Assembly: GCA_965200975.1 (NCBI GenBank)
Contig: OZ241740.1
Coordinates: forward strand, 1,426,001-1,490,000
Length of the DNA stretch: 64,000 bases
Reading direction: 5' to 3'
Origin: S5-327 sp965200975
GTDB lineage: Bacteria > Chloroflexota > Dehalococcoidia > Lucifugimonadales > Australimonadaceae
The notes under the pieces: model-generated
What the model was told of the DNA's origin: nothing
The model's input: the letters and a program-made list of their open reading frames with translations, nothing else
Databases searched by the model: none
In this document: positions 1-6,740 of the stretch, in pieces
How the letters are laid out: each line of letters opens with the position of its first letter
Numbering within the stretch: the first letter of the stretch is position 1
Program-made: the position numbers and the translations under genes

Positions 1-940
1 CCTGGGCTGCGACGTAGTCGCGGACGATGCGTCCGTTCTCGTCGAACAGCGGGCGCTCGTCGAACGGGATCTCGGTCTGCGGCTCTTCGCCTTCGTTGTA
101 CTGCCGGTAGTTCGTGATGATGTGCAGCGTGTGGGTGTCGTCGACCGGCACGCGTATCTCCAGGCCGTGGCTCACGCGCAGGATGTTGGGGAAGAGAATG
201 GGGTGGCCGATCGCCCAGTGGTCGTCGGCCTCGGTCTCCTCGCCGACCAGCCGGCGCTTGATGACGCCATAGTCGGTGATCTCGAACCCAATCTTGCGGT
301 GATCGGCGCCTCGCGCACCCATCACCGAGTTCCAGGCGTCGCGCTCTTCGGGCGACTTCATGCGGTTCATCTGCCAGCCGCCCCAGTAGCGGTGCAGCCA
401 TTGGAAGTGGAGCGGGTCGAGCGAGTTCTCCTGGCACTGCAGCCAGTTGCACGGCAGCATCACGGCCCAGTTGTCCTTGTGGCCCTCCCATGCGAGGACG
501 TCCCACTTGGGCAGCGCCGGAGCAGGCAAGGGGCCCATGTACACGAATACCAGCCCGCCGAGCTCCTGCACGGGGTAGGACTTGATGCGCACCTTTTCTT
601 TGAATTTCGAGCCTTCCGGCTCCGACGGCTGATCGACGCACTGCCCGTGCTCGTTGAAGACCCATCCGTGGTAGGCGCAGCGGATGCCGTTCTCCTCCGG
701 GACGCCGTAGGAGAGGTTCGCCTTCCGGTGCGCGCAACTCGGCTCGATGCAACCCACCGTCCCCTTGGCGTCGCGGTAGAGCACAAGGTCTTCGCCGAGG
801 AGCCGCGCCTCTTTCGTCGGGTTATCGGCGGTGAGCTGGGCGCTGCCGGCGATAGGATGCCAGTAGCGGCGCATCAGCTCGCCCATCGGCGTTCCGGGCC
901 CCACCTGCGTCAGGCGTTCGTTCTGTTGTTGAGTGAGCAT
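1..940 (-). CDS. Rieske 2Fe-2S oxygenase alpha subunit, paralog 1 (C-terminus outside window)
   Basis: Catalytic subunit of a ring-hydroxylating or O-demethylating Rieske non-haem iron oxygenase; the substrate cannot be read from sequence. The N-terminal Rieske domain shows CAHR followed by CAYHGW (the CxH...CxxH cluster ligands). The C-terminal domain shows the mononuclear-iron motif NSLDPLHFQWLH (D, H, H). The start ATG is at 940, preceded by AGGAG twelve bases upstream, and the first residues (MLTQQQNERLTQVGPGTPMG) match the starts of the two paralogs at 2635-4005 and 5202-6449. The gene runs off the left edge after about 313 codons, so the end of the catalytic domain is missing. A 309-bp spacer separates it from the bicupin upstream, and it seems to have its own promoter at 960-989. 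No ferredoxin or reductase partner is visible in the window. Family is certain, substrate unknown. Confidence 0.9.
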   Translation of the reverse strand, partial: MLTQQQNERLTQVGPGTPMGELMRRYWHPIAGSAQLTADNPTKEARLLGEDLVLYRDAKGTVGCIEPSCAHRKANLSYGVPEENGIRCAYHGWVFNEHGQCVDQPSEPEGSKFKEKVRIKSYPVQELGGLVFVYMGPLPAPALPKWDVLAWEGHKDNWAVMLPCNWLQCQENSLDPLHFQWLHRYWGGWQMNRMKSPEERDAWNSVMGARGADHRKIGFEITDYGVIKRRLVGEETEADDHWAIGHPILFPNILRVSHGLEIRVPVDDTHTLHIITNYRQYNEGEEPQTEIPFDERPLFDENGRIVRDYVAAQ

Positions 941-959
941 GGCTGTACTCCTTTGAGCA

Positions 960-989
960 AAGATACTCTTCCCGGGCAGGGCGAGGCAA
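960..989 (-). promoter_or_regulatory. Candidate sigma-70-type promoter for Rieske paralog 1
   Basis: On the minus strand TTGCCT (989-984) and TATCTT (965-960) are separated by 18 bp and lie 19 bp before the start ATG at 940. Position and spacing fit a promoter; read by eye only. Confidence 0.35.
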
Positions 990-1159
990 TTCTCCAGCCT
1001 GCGAGAACACGGCAGCGGACGTCAATAGCGGCTGCGCAACTGCGGCGTATGCAAGAGTCGACTGTTCAGCGTTGCTGAGCTGGCGGAGCGATAGCGATGG
1101 GCGAGCGAGAGCGCCAGACCCCTTAGGGGGAGGGGAGTGATTGGCGTTGCGTGAAACCG

Positions 1160-1178
1160 GGGAGAGGGCGCCTCTCCC
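1160..1178. repeat. Palindromic hairpin in the 309-bp spacer 941-1249
   Basis: GGGAGAGG-GCG-CCTCTCCC is a perfect 8-bp stem with a 3-nt loop. It has no T-tract on either side, so it is not a classic terminator. It resembles the GGGAGAG/CTCTCCC hairpins at 6534-6551, 34681-34876 and 63777-63810, so it may belong to one dispersed REP-like family. Apart from this hairpin and the candidate promoter at 960-989 I see no gene or RNA in the 941-1249 spacer. Confidence 0.4.
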
Positions 1179-1249
1179 TATCAGAGCGGGCGCGGGAGGC
1201 GGGCCGGGGCCTCCCCGAGTCCGTCGGGTGACTCCGGCCCGCGCTCTTC

Positions 1250-2371
1250 CTAGGTCGACGCCACCGAGGCTGTTTTGAACGTGAAGTTCGGGTCGGTGTA
1301 GACCTCCGGGGCCATCCGGGACTCCAGCCCGCGCTTGGAGAGCTCCTCCTCGAACAGCTGCCGGATCCATGGGTCTTCGTTCACGTACTCGATGTTCTCG
1401 CCCTCGGCGTTGCCCTGTTCGTCCTCCTCTTTGCCGAGGAATTGCACGGGCGGGTGGAGCGCGAAGTAGCGCGCCGCTTTCTCGCCGAGGTTGAAGTGCT
1501 GGTGGAAATACTGGTCGGGAGGCGTAAGCGCGCTCCCCTCATGCCACGGGTAGACGATCTTCTCGCCGCCGTTCTGGGGCCACATCACGGAGAACCCTTC
1601 GCCGCCGGGAATGACGATCAGCCGGCCCGGCCCGTGCCGGTGCGCCTTCTTGTACGTTCCTGCGGGGAAGACCGACATATGCGCCGATATTTCGGAATTC
1701 GGCACGTACATAGCGATCGACGAACCGCCCGCGCCGCGGCGTCCGGCGGCGGTGAGCTTGTCCCACGCCAGAAGGTCCGGCCAGAAGTTGCCGCTCCATA
1801 CCGTCGAGCCGACCGCTCCCCACGCGCTGCCGAAGTTCTTCTCGATGTCCTTCGCCTCGGAGAAGAAGTTCTCGTCGGCGTTGTCGAGGATGCTCTTGTT
1901 CACGTGGGCGTTGTTCATAAAGAACTCGGGGTCGGGGATCGTGCTCATGGCGATGGGGAGGTAGTTGAAGTAGAGCAGCCGCAACGGAGTGTTGCTCATG
2001 TTGCGCAGCTCCGCCCAGGAGTTCCGCGGAATCACGAACACGCTGCGGTCGGAAAACTCGAAGTCCCGCTTGTTGTCGCTGATCTCGCCCCATACCGAGG
2101 CGAACCCGCGGCCCGCGAGGACGTACACCATCTCCTCGACGCCGAGCTTGAACGGCTTGAGGCTGCCCCCGGCGGGGATCTCCTGCACGCGGGCCTCGGT
2201 AACGCCGCCCATATCGGTGAAGCGCACGAACGCCGTGTCGCACTCGCGGATATCCCAGTACGCCAGTTCGAGCGTCCGGAGGTCTTCGACGTAGCAGTTG
2301 GACAGCACGGGCACGCCCTTGTCCGCCTGATCGTCGAGCCAGTTGTCGTGGGTGAAGTAGCTGCGCACCAT
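1250..2371 (-). CDS. Bicupin protein, paralog 1
   Basis: A 373-residue protein with two cupin barrels. The C-terminal barrel keeps metal-ligand histidines: KKAHRHGPG, then about 50 residues later FHQHFN. The N-terminal barrel has PFKLGVEEMVYVLAGRG, where the usual HxH is replaced, so it probably binds no metal. This one-metal layout recalls gentisate dioxygenase-type bicupins, so a ring-cleaving or related oxygenase is possible, but no substrate can be assigned. A close paralog of the same length lies at 49550-50671 (shared KK.HRHGP, GEGFSVMWP and PWHEGS). It lies 48 bp downstream of the small SH3-like gene in the Rieske cluster, which supports a role in the same catabolic route. Start ATG at 2371. 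Confidence 0.75.
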   Translation of the reverse strand: MVRSYFTHDNWLDDQADKGVPVLSNCYVEDLRTLELAYWDIRECDTAFVRFTDMGGVTEARVQEIPAGGSLKPFKLGVEEMVYVLAGRGFASVWGEISDNKRDFEFSDRSVFVIPRNSWAELRNMSNTPLRLLYFNYLPIAMSTIPDPEFFMNNAHVNKSILDNADENFFSEAKDIEKNFGSAWGAVGSTVWSGNFWPDLLAWDKLTAAGRRGAGGSSIAMYVPNSEISAHMSVFPAGTYKKAHRHGPGRLIVIPGGEGFSVMWPQNGGEKIVYPWHEGSALTPPDQYFHQHFNLGEKAARYFALHPPVQFLGKEEDEQGNAEGENIEYVNEDPWIRQLFEEELSKRGLESRMAPEVYTDPNFTFKTASVAST

Positions 2372-2419
2372 ATGTTCTCTTCTCCTTGCGCTCTGCAGTT
2401 GGCGCTCTGCGGTGTTCCG

Positions 2420-2635
2420 CTACAGGGCGCGGATTTCCGTCATCGAGTCGTCCAGAAATACGCCGTATATCTCGTCGGGGTCGGCCTGCCGGACGTCGCC
2501 GGGGGACTCCGGCCCGAACGGCGAGTCGATAATCCGCACGGGGACGACGCCGTTCGCGAGCGGGCCCGCCACCTCGCCTGTGGCGCCGTTCGAGAGCTCC
2601 ACTTTGTCTCCCGCGTTCAGCGTTTCGGCGCCCAT
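2420..2635 (-). CDS. Small SH3-like protein translationally coupled to Rieske oxygenase
   Basis: A 71-residue acidic protein. Residues 8-38 (NAGDKVELSNGATGEVAGPL onward, then VVPVRIIDSPFG) look like an SH3-like or KOW-like beta barrel: a GDxVxL opening, a conserved turn at NGxxGEV and a hydrophobic VPVRI strand. There is no signal peptide, cysteine or membrane segment. Its ATG (2635-2633) shares one base with the TAA stop of the Rieske gene (TAATG), so translation is almost certainly coupled and the two products are made together. That suggests an accessory, stabilising or electron-transfer-docking subunit of the oxygenase, but this is inference; I do not recognise a named family. The start is fixed by the overlap. 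Confidence 0.7.
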   Translation of the reverse strand: MGAETLNAGDKVELSNGATGEVAGPLANGVVPVRIIDSPFGPESPGDVRQADPDEIYGVFLDDSMTEIRAL

Positions 2636-4005
2636 TAGTTGAGCACCTGCTGACCAGCCTCCTTCCGGCGCTCCGCGGCGTCCTCGCCGCCGGAGAAGCC
2701 GCGCTGGTTCATAATCGGGCTGTACTTGCTCGCCATTCCCTGACGCTCGAAAGCGAACGCCTGGCCTCCCGCGAGCTCCGCCCGCTTCGACCAGTGCTCC
2801 GTGTCCATCCCCAGGTAAGCGTCCCTCTCGGCGTCGCGGAACGTGTTGATGGGGTCGCCGCCGTCCTCGACGATGCGGATCTGCTCCTCCAGCATCCGGC
2901 GGAACATAATCACGCCCTTGTCCGAGCGGCCAAGGTGCTCGCCCGTCCGGTCGGCGATGTCGCCCTGCGTAATCCACGCTGCGACGTCCTGTGCGCTGTT
3001 CGAGTCGAGTATCTCGAACCGAACGCGCCCGTCCTCCTTCAGCAGGATGAGCGGCGGCTCGAAGAACGGTATCTCTTCATAGGGCTGGTCGGGGTCGTCG
3101 GCGGAAGCCTTGGGATGGCACATCACCCACCAGTGTCCGGTGTGCGTGTCGTCGAGAGGCACCCGGATCTGGAAGGAGGGGCCCACGCCCCGCGCGATGC
3201 CCGGCTGGTCGCCCGGGTCTTTCCAAGTGTCGAGGGCGACGCCGCTCCCGCCCTGGCGCAGGAAGTAGGGGAACACGATGGGGTGCCCTTGCGCCCATTC
3301 CGGGTCTTCATAGCCGCCGCCCTTCACGAGCCGGCGCTTGATGATGCCGTACTGGAACTTGTCGAACCCGATGCGCTGGTTCTCGTAGCGCGGACGCACC
3401 TTGTCGCCCTTGCCCGTAACCATCGCGACGTAGTTGCCCCATTCGCCGTGCAGCCACTCGGAGTGCACGGGGTCGAGCGAGTTCTCCTGACACTGCAGCC
3501 AGTTGCACGGGAGCTCCGTGTAGCCAATGTCCCGGATGACGCCGTCGAGCGCAAACACGTCCCAGTTCGGCAGCAAGGGCGCAGGCTCCGGCCCAAGGTA
3601 GGCGAAGATGAGCCCCGCCTTGACCTGCAGGGGGTACGCGTTGATGCGCACCTTGTCCTTGAACTGGTTGCCGGGCGCCTCGGTCTCCTCGTACGGCTGC
3701 TCGAGGCAGCGGCCTGTCTCGTCGAACATCCAGCCGTGGTACGGGCACCGTATCCCGTCATCGGTTGGTATGCCGTACACCATGCCCATGCGCCGGTGCG
3801 GGCACCGGTCGGCGACAAGTCCGTAGACTCCCTGGTTGCTCTTGTAGAGGATGAGGTCTTCGCCGAGGATGCGGATCGGCTTCGTCGCGCGGTCGTTCAT
3901 CTGCGACACCGCTGCGATGGGGTGCCAGTAGCGGCGCATCAGTTCGCCCGTAGGCGTGCCCGGGCCGACCCTCGTCAGGCGATCGTTCTGTTCGGCAGTC
4001 AGCAT
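2635..4005 (-). CDS. Rieske 2Fe-2S oxygenase alpha subunit, paralog 2
   Basis: A 456-residue catalytic subunit of a Rieske non-haem iron oxygenase. Rieske ligands are in CPHRRMGM and, 16 residues later, CPYHGWMFDE. The catalytic iron site is in NSLDPVHSEWLH, with the adjacent CNWLQCQEN block shared by all three paralogs here. The C-terminus is longer than that of paralog 3, ending in a charged tail (residues about 410-456). Start ATG at 4005 has AGGAG eleven bases upstream. The stop overlaps the start of the 71-residue protein. An extended -10 at 4053-4061 suggests it can also be transcribed apart from the upstream gene. Likely an aromatic ring hydroxylase or O-demethylase of the phthalate/vanillate type; substrate not determined. 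Confidence 0.9.
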   Translation of the reverse strand: MLTAEQNDRLTRVGPGTPTGELMRRYWHPIAAVSQMNDRATKPIRILGEDLILYKSNQGVYGLVADRCPHRRMGMVYGIPTDDGIRCPYHGWMFDETGRCLEQPYEETEAPGNQFKDKVRINAYPLQVKAGLIFAYLGPEPAPLLPNWDVFALDGVIRDIGYTELPCNWLQCQENSLDPVHSEWLHGEWGNYVAMVTGKGDKVRPRYENQRIGFDKFQYGIIKRRLVKGGGYEDPEWAQGHPIVFPYFLRQGGSGVALDTWKDPGDQPGIARGVGPSFQIRVPLDDTHTGHWWVMCHPKASADDPDQPYEEIPFFEPPLILLKEDGRVRFEILDSNSAQDVAAWITQGDIADRTGEHLGRSDKGVIMFRRMLEEQIRIVEDGGDPINTFRDAERDAYLGMDTEHWSKRAELAGGQAFAFERQGMASKYSPIMNQRGFSGGEDAAERRKEAGQQVLN

Positions 4006-4052
4006 GGCGGTTCAGCTCCTGCGTAAGATTCCGCGTGGGCGGGGTTTCGGAG

Positions 4053-4061
4053 AGTGTAGCA
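4053..4061 (-). promoter_or_regulatory. Candidate extended -10 promoter ahead of Rieske paralog 2
   Basis: On the minus strand TGC-TACACT (4061-4053) forms an extended -10 in the 80-bp spacer between the aldolase-like gene and Rieske paralog 2, 47 bp before the start codon. It could give an internal promoter; no convincing -35 is seen. Confidence 0.3.
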
Positions 4062-4085
4062 GAGCGCGGCGGCAGAGGGGCGAAT

Positions 4086-5192
4086 TCAGCGGATGCGCCC
4101 GCGGGCCGCCGTCTCCCAGACCGTCTCCAGCGCGCCTCCGCGTACTGCAAACAGGTGTGAGTGAAGGTTCACTGTAGTGTCGTTGTGCCCCGGAACGATC
4201 TCGATCTTGTCGCCTGCGCGCAGCTGACGCGCATCGCTGTCGCCGAGCGTAATCACCATATGCTCGTCGGACGCTGATTTCGCCTCGACGCCCTCCATAC
4301 CGGGAAAGAGCGGCGGCCACTGGTCGGTCGAGACCGTCTTCATTCCCGCGTCGAGCACGGCCCGGTCTTCCGCGACGCGGCTCATCACCGTCGCCAGAAC
4401 CGTCCCGGAGACTTCGAAATCGGTTGTGGCGCGCCGGTACTGCGCGTCCATCAACACGTACGACCCGGCCTGCAGCTCCGTCATGCCGGGATAGTTGCCC
4501 GCAGTCTTGTAGGTTCCGGTTCCTCCGCCGGTTACGATGCCGGCTTCGAGCCCTTCGCGCCGGAGCTGCTCGACCGTCTCGAGCACGGGCCTCATCGCCG
4601 CCTCGTCCCTGGCCGCGCGCTCCTCCTCGTCGGGAATGGCCTGCACGTGGCCCGCGTATCCGTGAATGCCCCGGAATTCGAGCCCCGGCGACGACGCGAC
4701 AGCTTTCGCCAGCGCAATCGCCGGCCCGCCGGGGTCGACTCCGGTGCGGTTATGCCCGGTGTTTACCTCGACGAGCGCGCCGAGCGTTACGCCGAACGCG
4801 CGCGCCGCCTCCGCCAAATCCTCCACATTGCGCGCGTCGTCGACGATGACCTTTACGTCGGCGCGGCGGACGAGGGACATCAGCCGCCGCAGTTTCGGCG
4901 CGCCCCACAGCTGGTAGGTGACGAGCACATCCGAAACGCCGGCGTCGACCATCACTTCGGCCTCGCCGAGCTTCTGGCAGCACACGCCGATAGCGCCGGC
5001 GTCGAGCTGCTTCCGCGCGATAGCCGGCGTCTTGTGGTGCTTGGAGTGCGGGCGCAGATTGACGGGACGCGACGCGAAGTAGTCCGCCATGCGGCGGATG
5101 TTCCGCTCCATCGCGTCGAGGTCGATCACGAACGCGGGAGTATCGAGCTCCTCCTTCGGCGTCCCCGGCAGCCAGGTCGATGCGGCGTCCAT
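4086..5192 (-). CDS. D-threonine aldolase-like PLP enzyme (alanine racemase fold)
   Basis: A 368-residue fold-type III PLP enzyme of the D-threonine aldolase/D-serine dehydratase family. Residues 46-56 (RPHSKHHKTPA) hold the Schiff-base lysine. The C-terminal domain has PGHNDTTVNLHS. In this family HxC is typical of D-serine dehydratases and HxD of D-threonine aldolases; the HND seen here favours an aldolase-type divalent metal site. The reaction is thus probably retro-aldol cleavage of a beta-hydroxy-D-amino acid, or a related reaction on a cluster intermediate. It sits between two Rieske oxygenases, starting 9 bp after the stop of paralog 3 with no clear ribosome site of its own, so it is probably coupled to it. 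Substrate is unproven. Confidence 0.8.
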   Translation of the reverse strand: MDAASTWLPGTPKEELDTPAFVIDLDAMERNIRRMADYFASRPVNLRPHSKHHKTPAIARKQLDAGAIGVCCQKLGEAEVMVDAGVSDVLVTYQLWGAPKLRRLMSLVRRADVKVIVDDARNVEDLAEAARAFGVTLGALVEVNTGHNRTGVDPGGPAIALAKAVASSPGLEFRGIHGYAGHVQAIPDEEERAARDEAAMRPVLETVEQLRREGLEAGIVTGGGTGTYKTAGNYPGMTELQAGSYVLMDAQYRRATTDFEVSGTVLATVMSRVAEDRAVLDAGMKTVSTDQWPPLFPGMEGVEAKSASDEHMVITLGDSDARQLRAGDKIEIVPGHNDTTVNLHSHLFAVRGGALETVWETAARGRIR

Positions 5193-5201
5193 GGCGGAGG
5201 G

Positions 5202-6449
5202 CTACCGGTACGTGGCGAGCACGCGCTCGATGTCGGCGTGGGCGACGCTTGGCCCGGCTTCCTGCGGCACATACCGCTTGGGGGCGCCGTTGACGTAGCC
5301 GCGGCTTGGCTCAATGGGAAGCGTAATCGCCTTGTTCTCCTCGTCGCTCCTGAACACGTTCATCGGGTCGGCGTCGTCCGCCATGAGCCGCATCTGCTCT
5401 TTCAGCAGCGTTCTGTACAGAATGATGCCGCGGTCGGACTCCCCGAGCTTCTCGAGGTCGCGCCTCGCGACGGGCCCTTGCGTAATCCACGCCATGTAGT
5501 CCTGGTTGAATGTGACGTCCACCACGAACCGCCCCTCGGCGTCCTGCAGCTTCACGTAGTAGTGCGGCACGGGGTTCTGCTCCGGGATTTCGACTCCCGG
5601 CGCCGCCCGAAACGTGTACACCGAAATGTGCCGCGTGTGCGTGTCGTCCACGGGAACCCGGAACTGCATCGTGATCTTCTCCGGCGAGCCGACCTGCAGC
5701 ACGTTCGGGAAAAGGATCGGGTGCCCGACCTTCCACAGGTCGTGCTCTTCGCCGAGCCCTTTCAGCACGCGGCGTTTCACGATGCCGTGCGCGAACACCT
5801 CGAACCGTATCTTCTCGTGCGGCGGGGAGATGGGGCGCAGTTCGGACTCCAGCGCGCCGGCAAGCTGCTGCCGGTAGTTGGTGAAGTATGAATGCAGCCA
5901 TTCGGTGTGCACGGGGTCGAGGGAGTTCTCCTGGCACTGCAGCCAGTTGCAGGGCAGCTCCGTTATGGCGATGTCGCGCGCCGTGTTCTCCGCAACGAGC
6001 GGCTCCCACTCCGGCAGCAGCGGCGCCGGCTGCGGGCCCATATACGCGAACACCAGCCCCGCCATCTGCTTCACGGGGTAGCCGGCGATTTTCACTTTCT
6101 CCTTGAAGCGTCCGTCCGGGTGGACGGTCTCCTCGAAGGGCTGCTCGATGCACTGGCCGGTCTCGTCCATCATCCAGCCGTGGTACATACAGCGGAGGCC
6201 GTGCTCCTCTGGGATGCCGTAGGAGAGATCGACTCTGCGGTGAGGGCAGAAGCGGTCGATGAGTCCGAGCGTTCCGGACTTGTCGCGGTAGAGGACGAGG
6301 TCTTCGCCGAACACGCGCACCGGCATTGCGGGGCGCTCCGCAAGCTCGCCCACGGCGGCGATGGGGTGCCAGTAGCGGCGGAGCAGCTCGCCCATAGGAG
6401 CGCCGTTCTCCACGCGGGTCAGCAGTTCGTTGTCGCTAACGCTGAGCAT
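5202..6449 (-). CDS. Rieske 2Fe-2S oxygenase alpha subunit, paralog 3
   Basis: A 415-residue Rieske oxygenase, first gene of the leftward operon. Cluster ligands are in CPHRRVDL and CMYHGWMMDE; the iron site is NSLDPVHTEWLH. I chose ATG 6449 (MLSVSDNELLTRVENG) over an upstream in-frame ATG at 6578: it aligns with the paralogs and has TGGAGG nine bases upstream, while the extra 43 residues would be Gly/Arg-rich and unlike the family. A candidate promoter at 6480-6508 lies directly upstream. The bases between this gene and the divergent restriction-modification gene hold two hairpin repeats. Family certain, substrate unknown. Confidence 0.9.
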   Translation of the reverse strand: MLSVSDNELLTRVENGAPMGELLRRYWHPIAAVGELAERPAMPVRVFGEDLVLYRDKSGTLGLIDRFCPHRRVDLSYGIPEEHGLRCMYHGWMMDETGQCIEQPFEETVHPDGRFKEKVKIAGYPVKQMAGLVFAYMGPQPAPLLPEWEPLVAENTARDIAITELPCNWLQCQENSLDPVHTEWLHSYFTNYRQQLAGALESELRPISPPHEKIRFEVFAHGIVKRRVLKGLGEEHDLWKVGHPILFPNVLQVGSPEKITMQFRVPVDDTHTRHISVYTFRAAPGVEIPEQNPVPHYYVKLQDAEGRFVVDVTFNQDYMAWITQGPVARRDLEKLGESDRGIILYRTLLKEQMRLMADDADPMNVFRSDEENKAITLPIEPSRGYVNGAPKRYVPQEAGPSVAHADIERVLATYR

Positions 6450-6479
6450 GCCCGCAACCTCCAAGGGCCGAATGCCGCG

Positions 6480-6508
6480 ATGGTAGCACCCGCCTCCGCC
6501 GCCGGCAA
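6480..6508 (-). promoter_or_regulatory. Candidate promoter of the Rieske operon
   Basis: On the minus strand TTGCCG (6508-6503), 17 bp, then TACCAT (6485-6480). This places transcription start near 6473, leaving a short leader with TGGAGG before ATG 6449. Assigned by eye. Confidence 0.4.
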
Positions 6509-6533
6509 AGCGCGTCAGCGCCGGCAAGCCGCC

Positions 6534-6551
6534 GGGAGAGCGTCCTCTCCC
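6534..6551. repeat. Hairpin repeat between divergent Rieske and R-M genes
   Basis: GGGAGAG-CGTC-CTCTCCC is a perfect 7-bp stem with a 4-nt loop. The stem sequence matches the other GGGAGAG-type hairpins in this window (1160-1178, 34681-34876, 63777-63810). Confidence 0.4.
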
Positions 6552-6560
6552 CAGCGCTGC

Positions 6561-6566
6561 TATAGT
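6561..6566 (+). promoter_or_regulatory. Candidate -10 box for the R-M gene
   Basis: TATAGT ends 7 bp before the 130-bp inverted-repeat element. If used, transcription would start at about 6573 and the whole element would form the 5' leader of the restriction-modification mRNA. No strong -35 was found. Confidence 0.3.
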
Positions 6567-6573
6567 GCGCGAT

Positions 6574-6703
6574 GCCACAGATCCCTAATGCAACCGCGCT
6601 CTCTCTTGCGGAGCGCGTGCCGGCATGGGACTCGAAGGGAGGGCGATCGCGCCCTCCTGATGGTCCGGCATGCGCTCGCGCGCTGCACTGAGGGATCTGT
6701 GGC
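6574..6703. repeat. 130-bp MITE-like inverted-repeat element
   Basis: The element has perfect 13-bp terminal inverted repeats (GCCACAGATCCCT at 6574-6586 and its complement at 6691-6703). Inside, GAGCGCGTGCCGG pairs with CCGGCATGCGCTC with one G-T wobble, and the centre is GGAGGGCG-ATCG-CGCCCTCC. The whole unit can fold into one long interrupted hairpin. There is no open reading frame, and flanking target duplications are not evident. It could be a miniature inverted-repeat transposable element, a structured leader RNA, or both. Confidence 0.55.
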
Positions 6704-6740
6704 AAGACACCTCTCTTCGAGCCACAGGAGGGTTCCTCGT

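Noticed and set aside
1160..1178. Intrinsic terminator of the bicupin gene
   Set aside because: The stem is good but no T-tract follows on the minus strand, and similar hairpins occur elsewhere in non-terminator positions.
6561..6703. Riboswitch in the R-M leader
   Set aside because: The fold is simply the two arms of a symmetric inverted repeat; no known aptamer pattern is visible.
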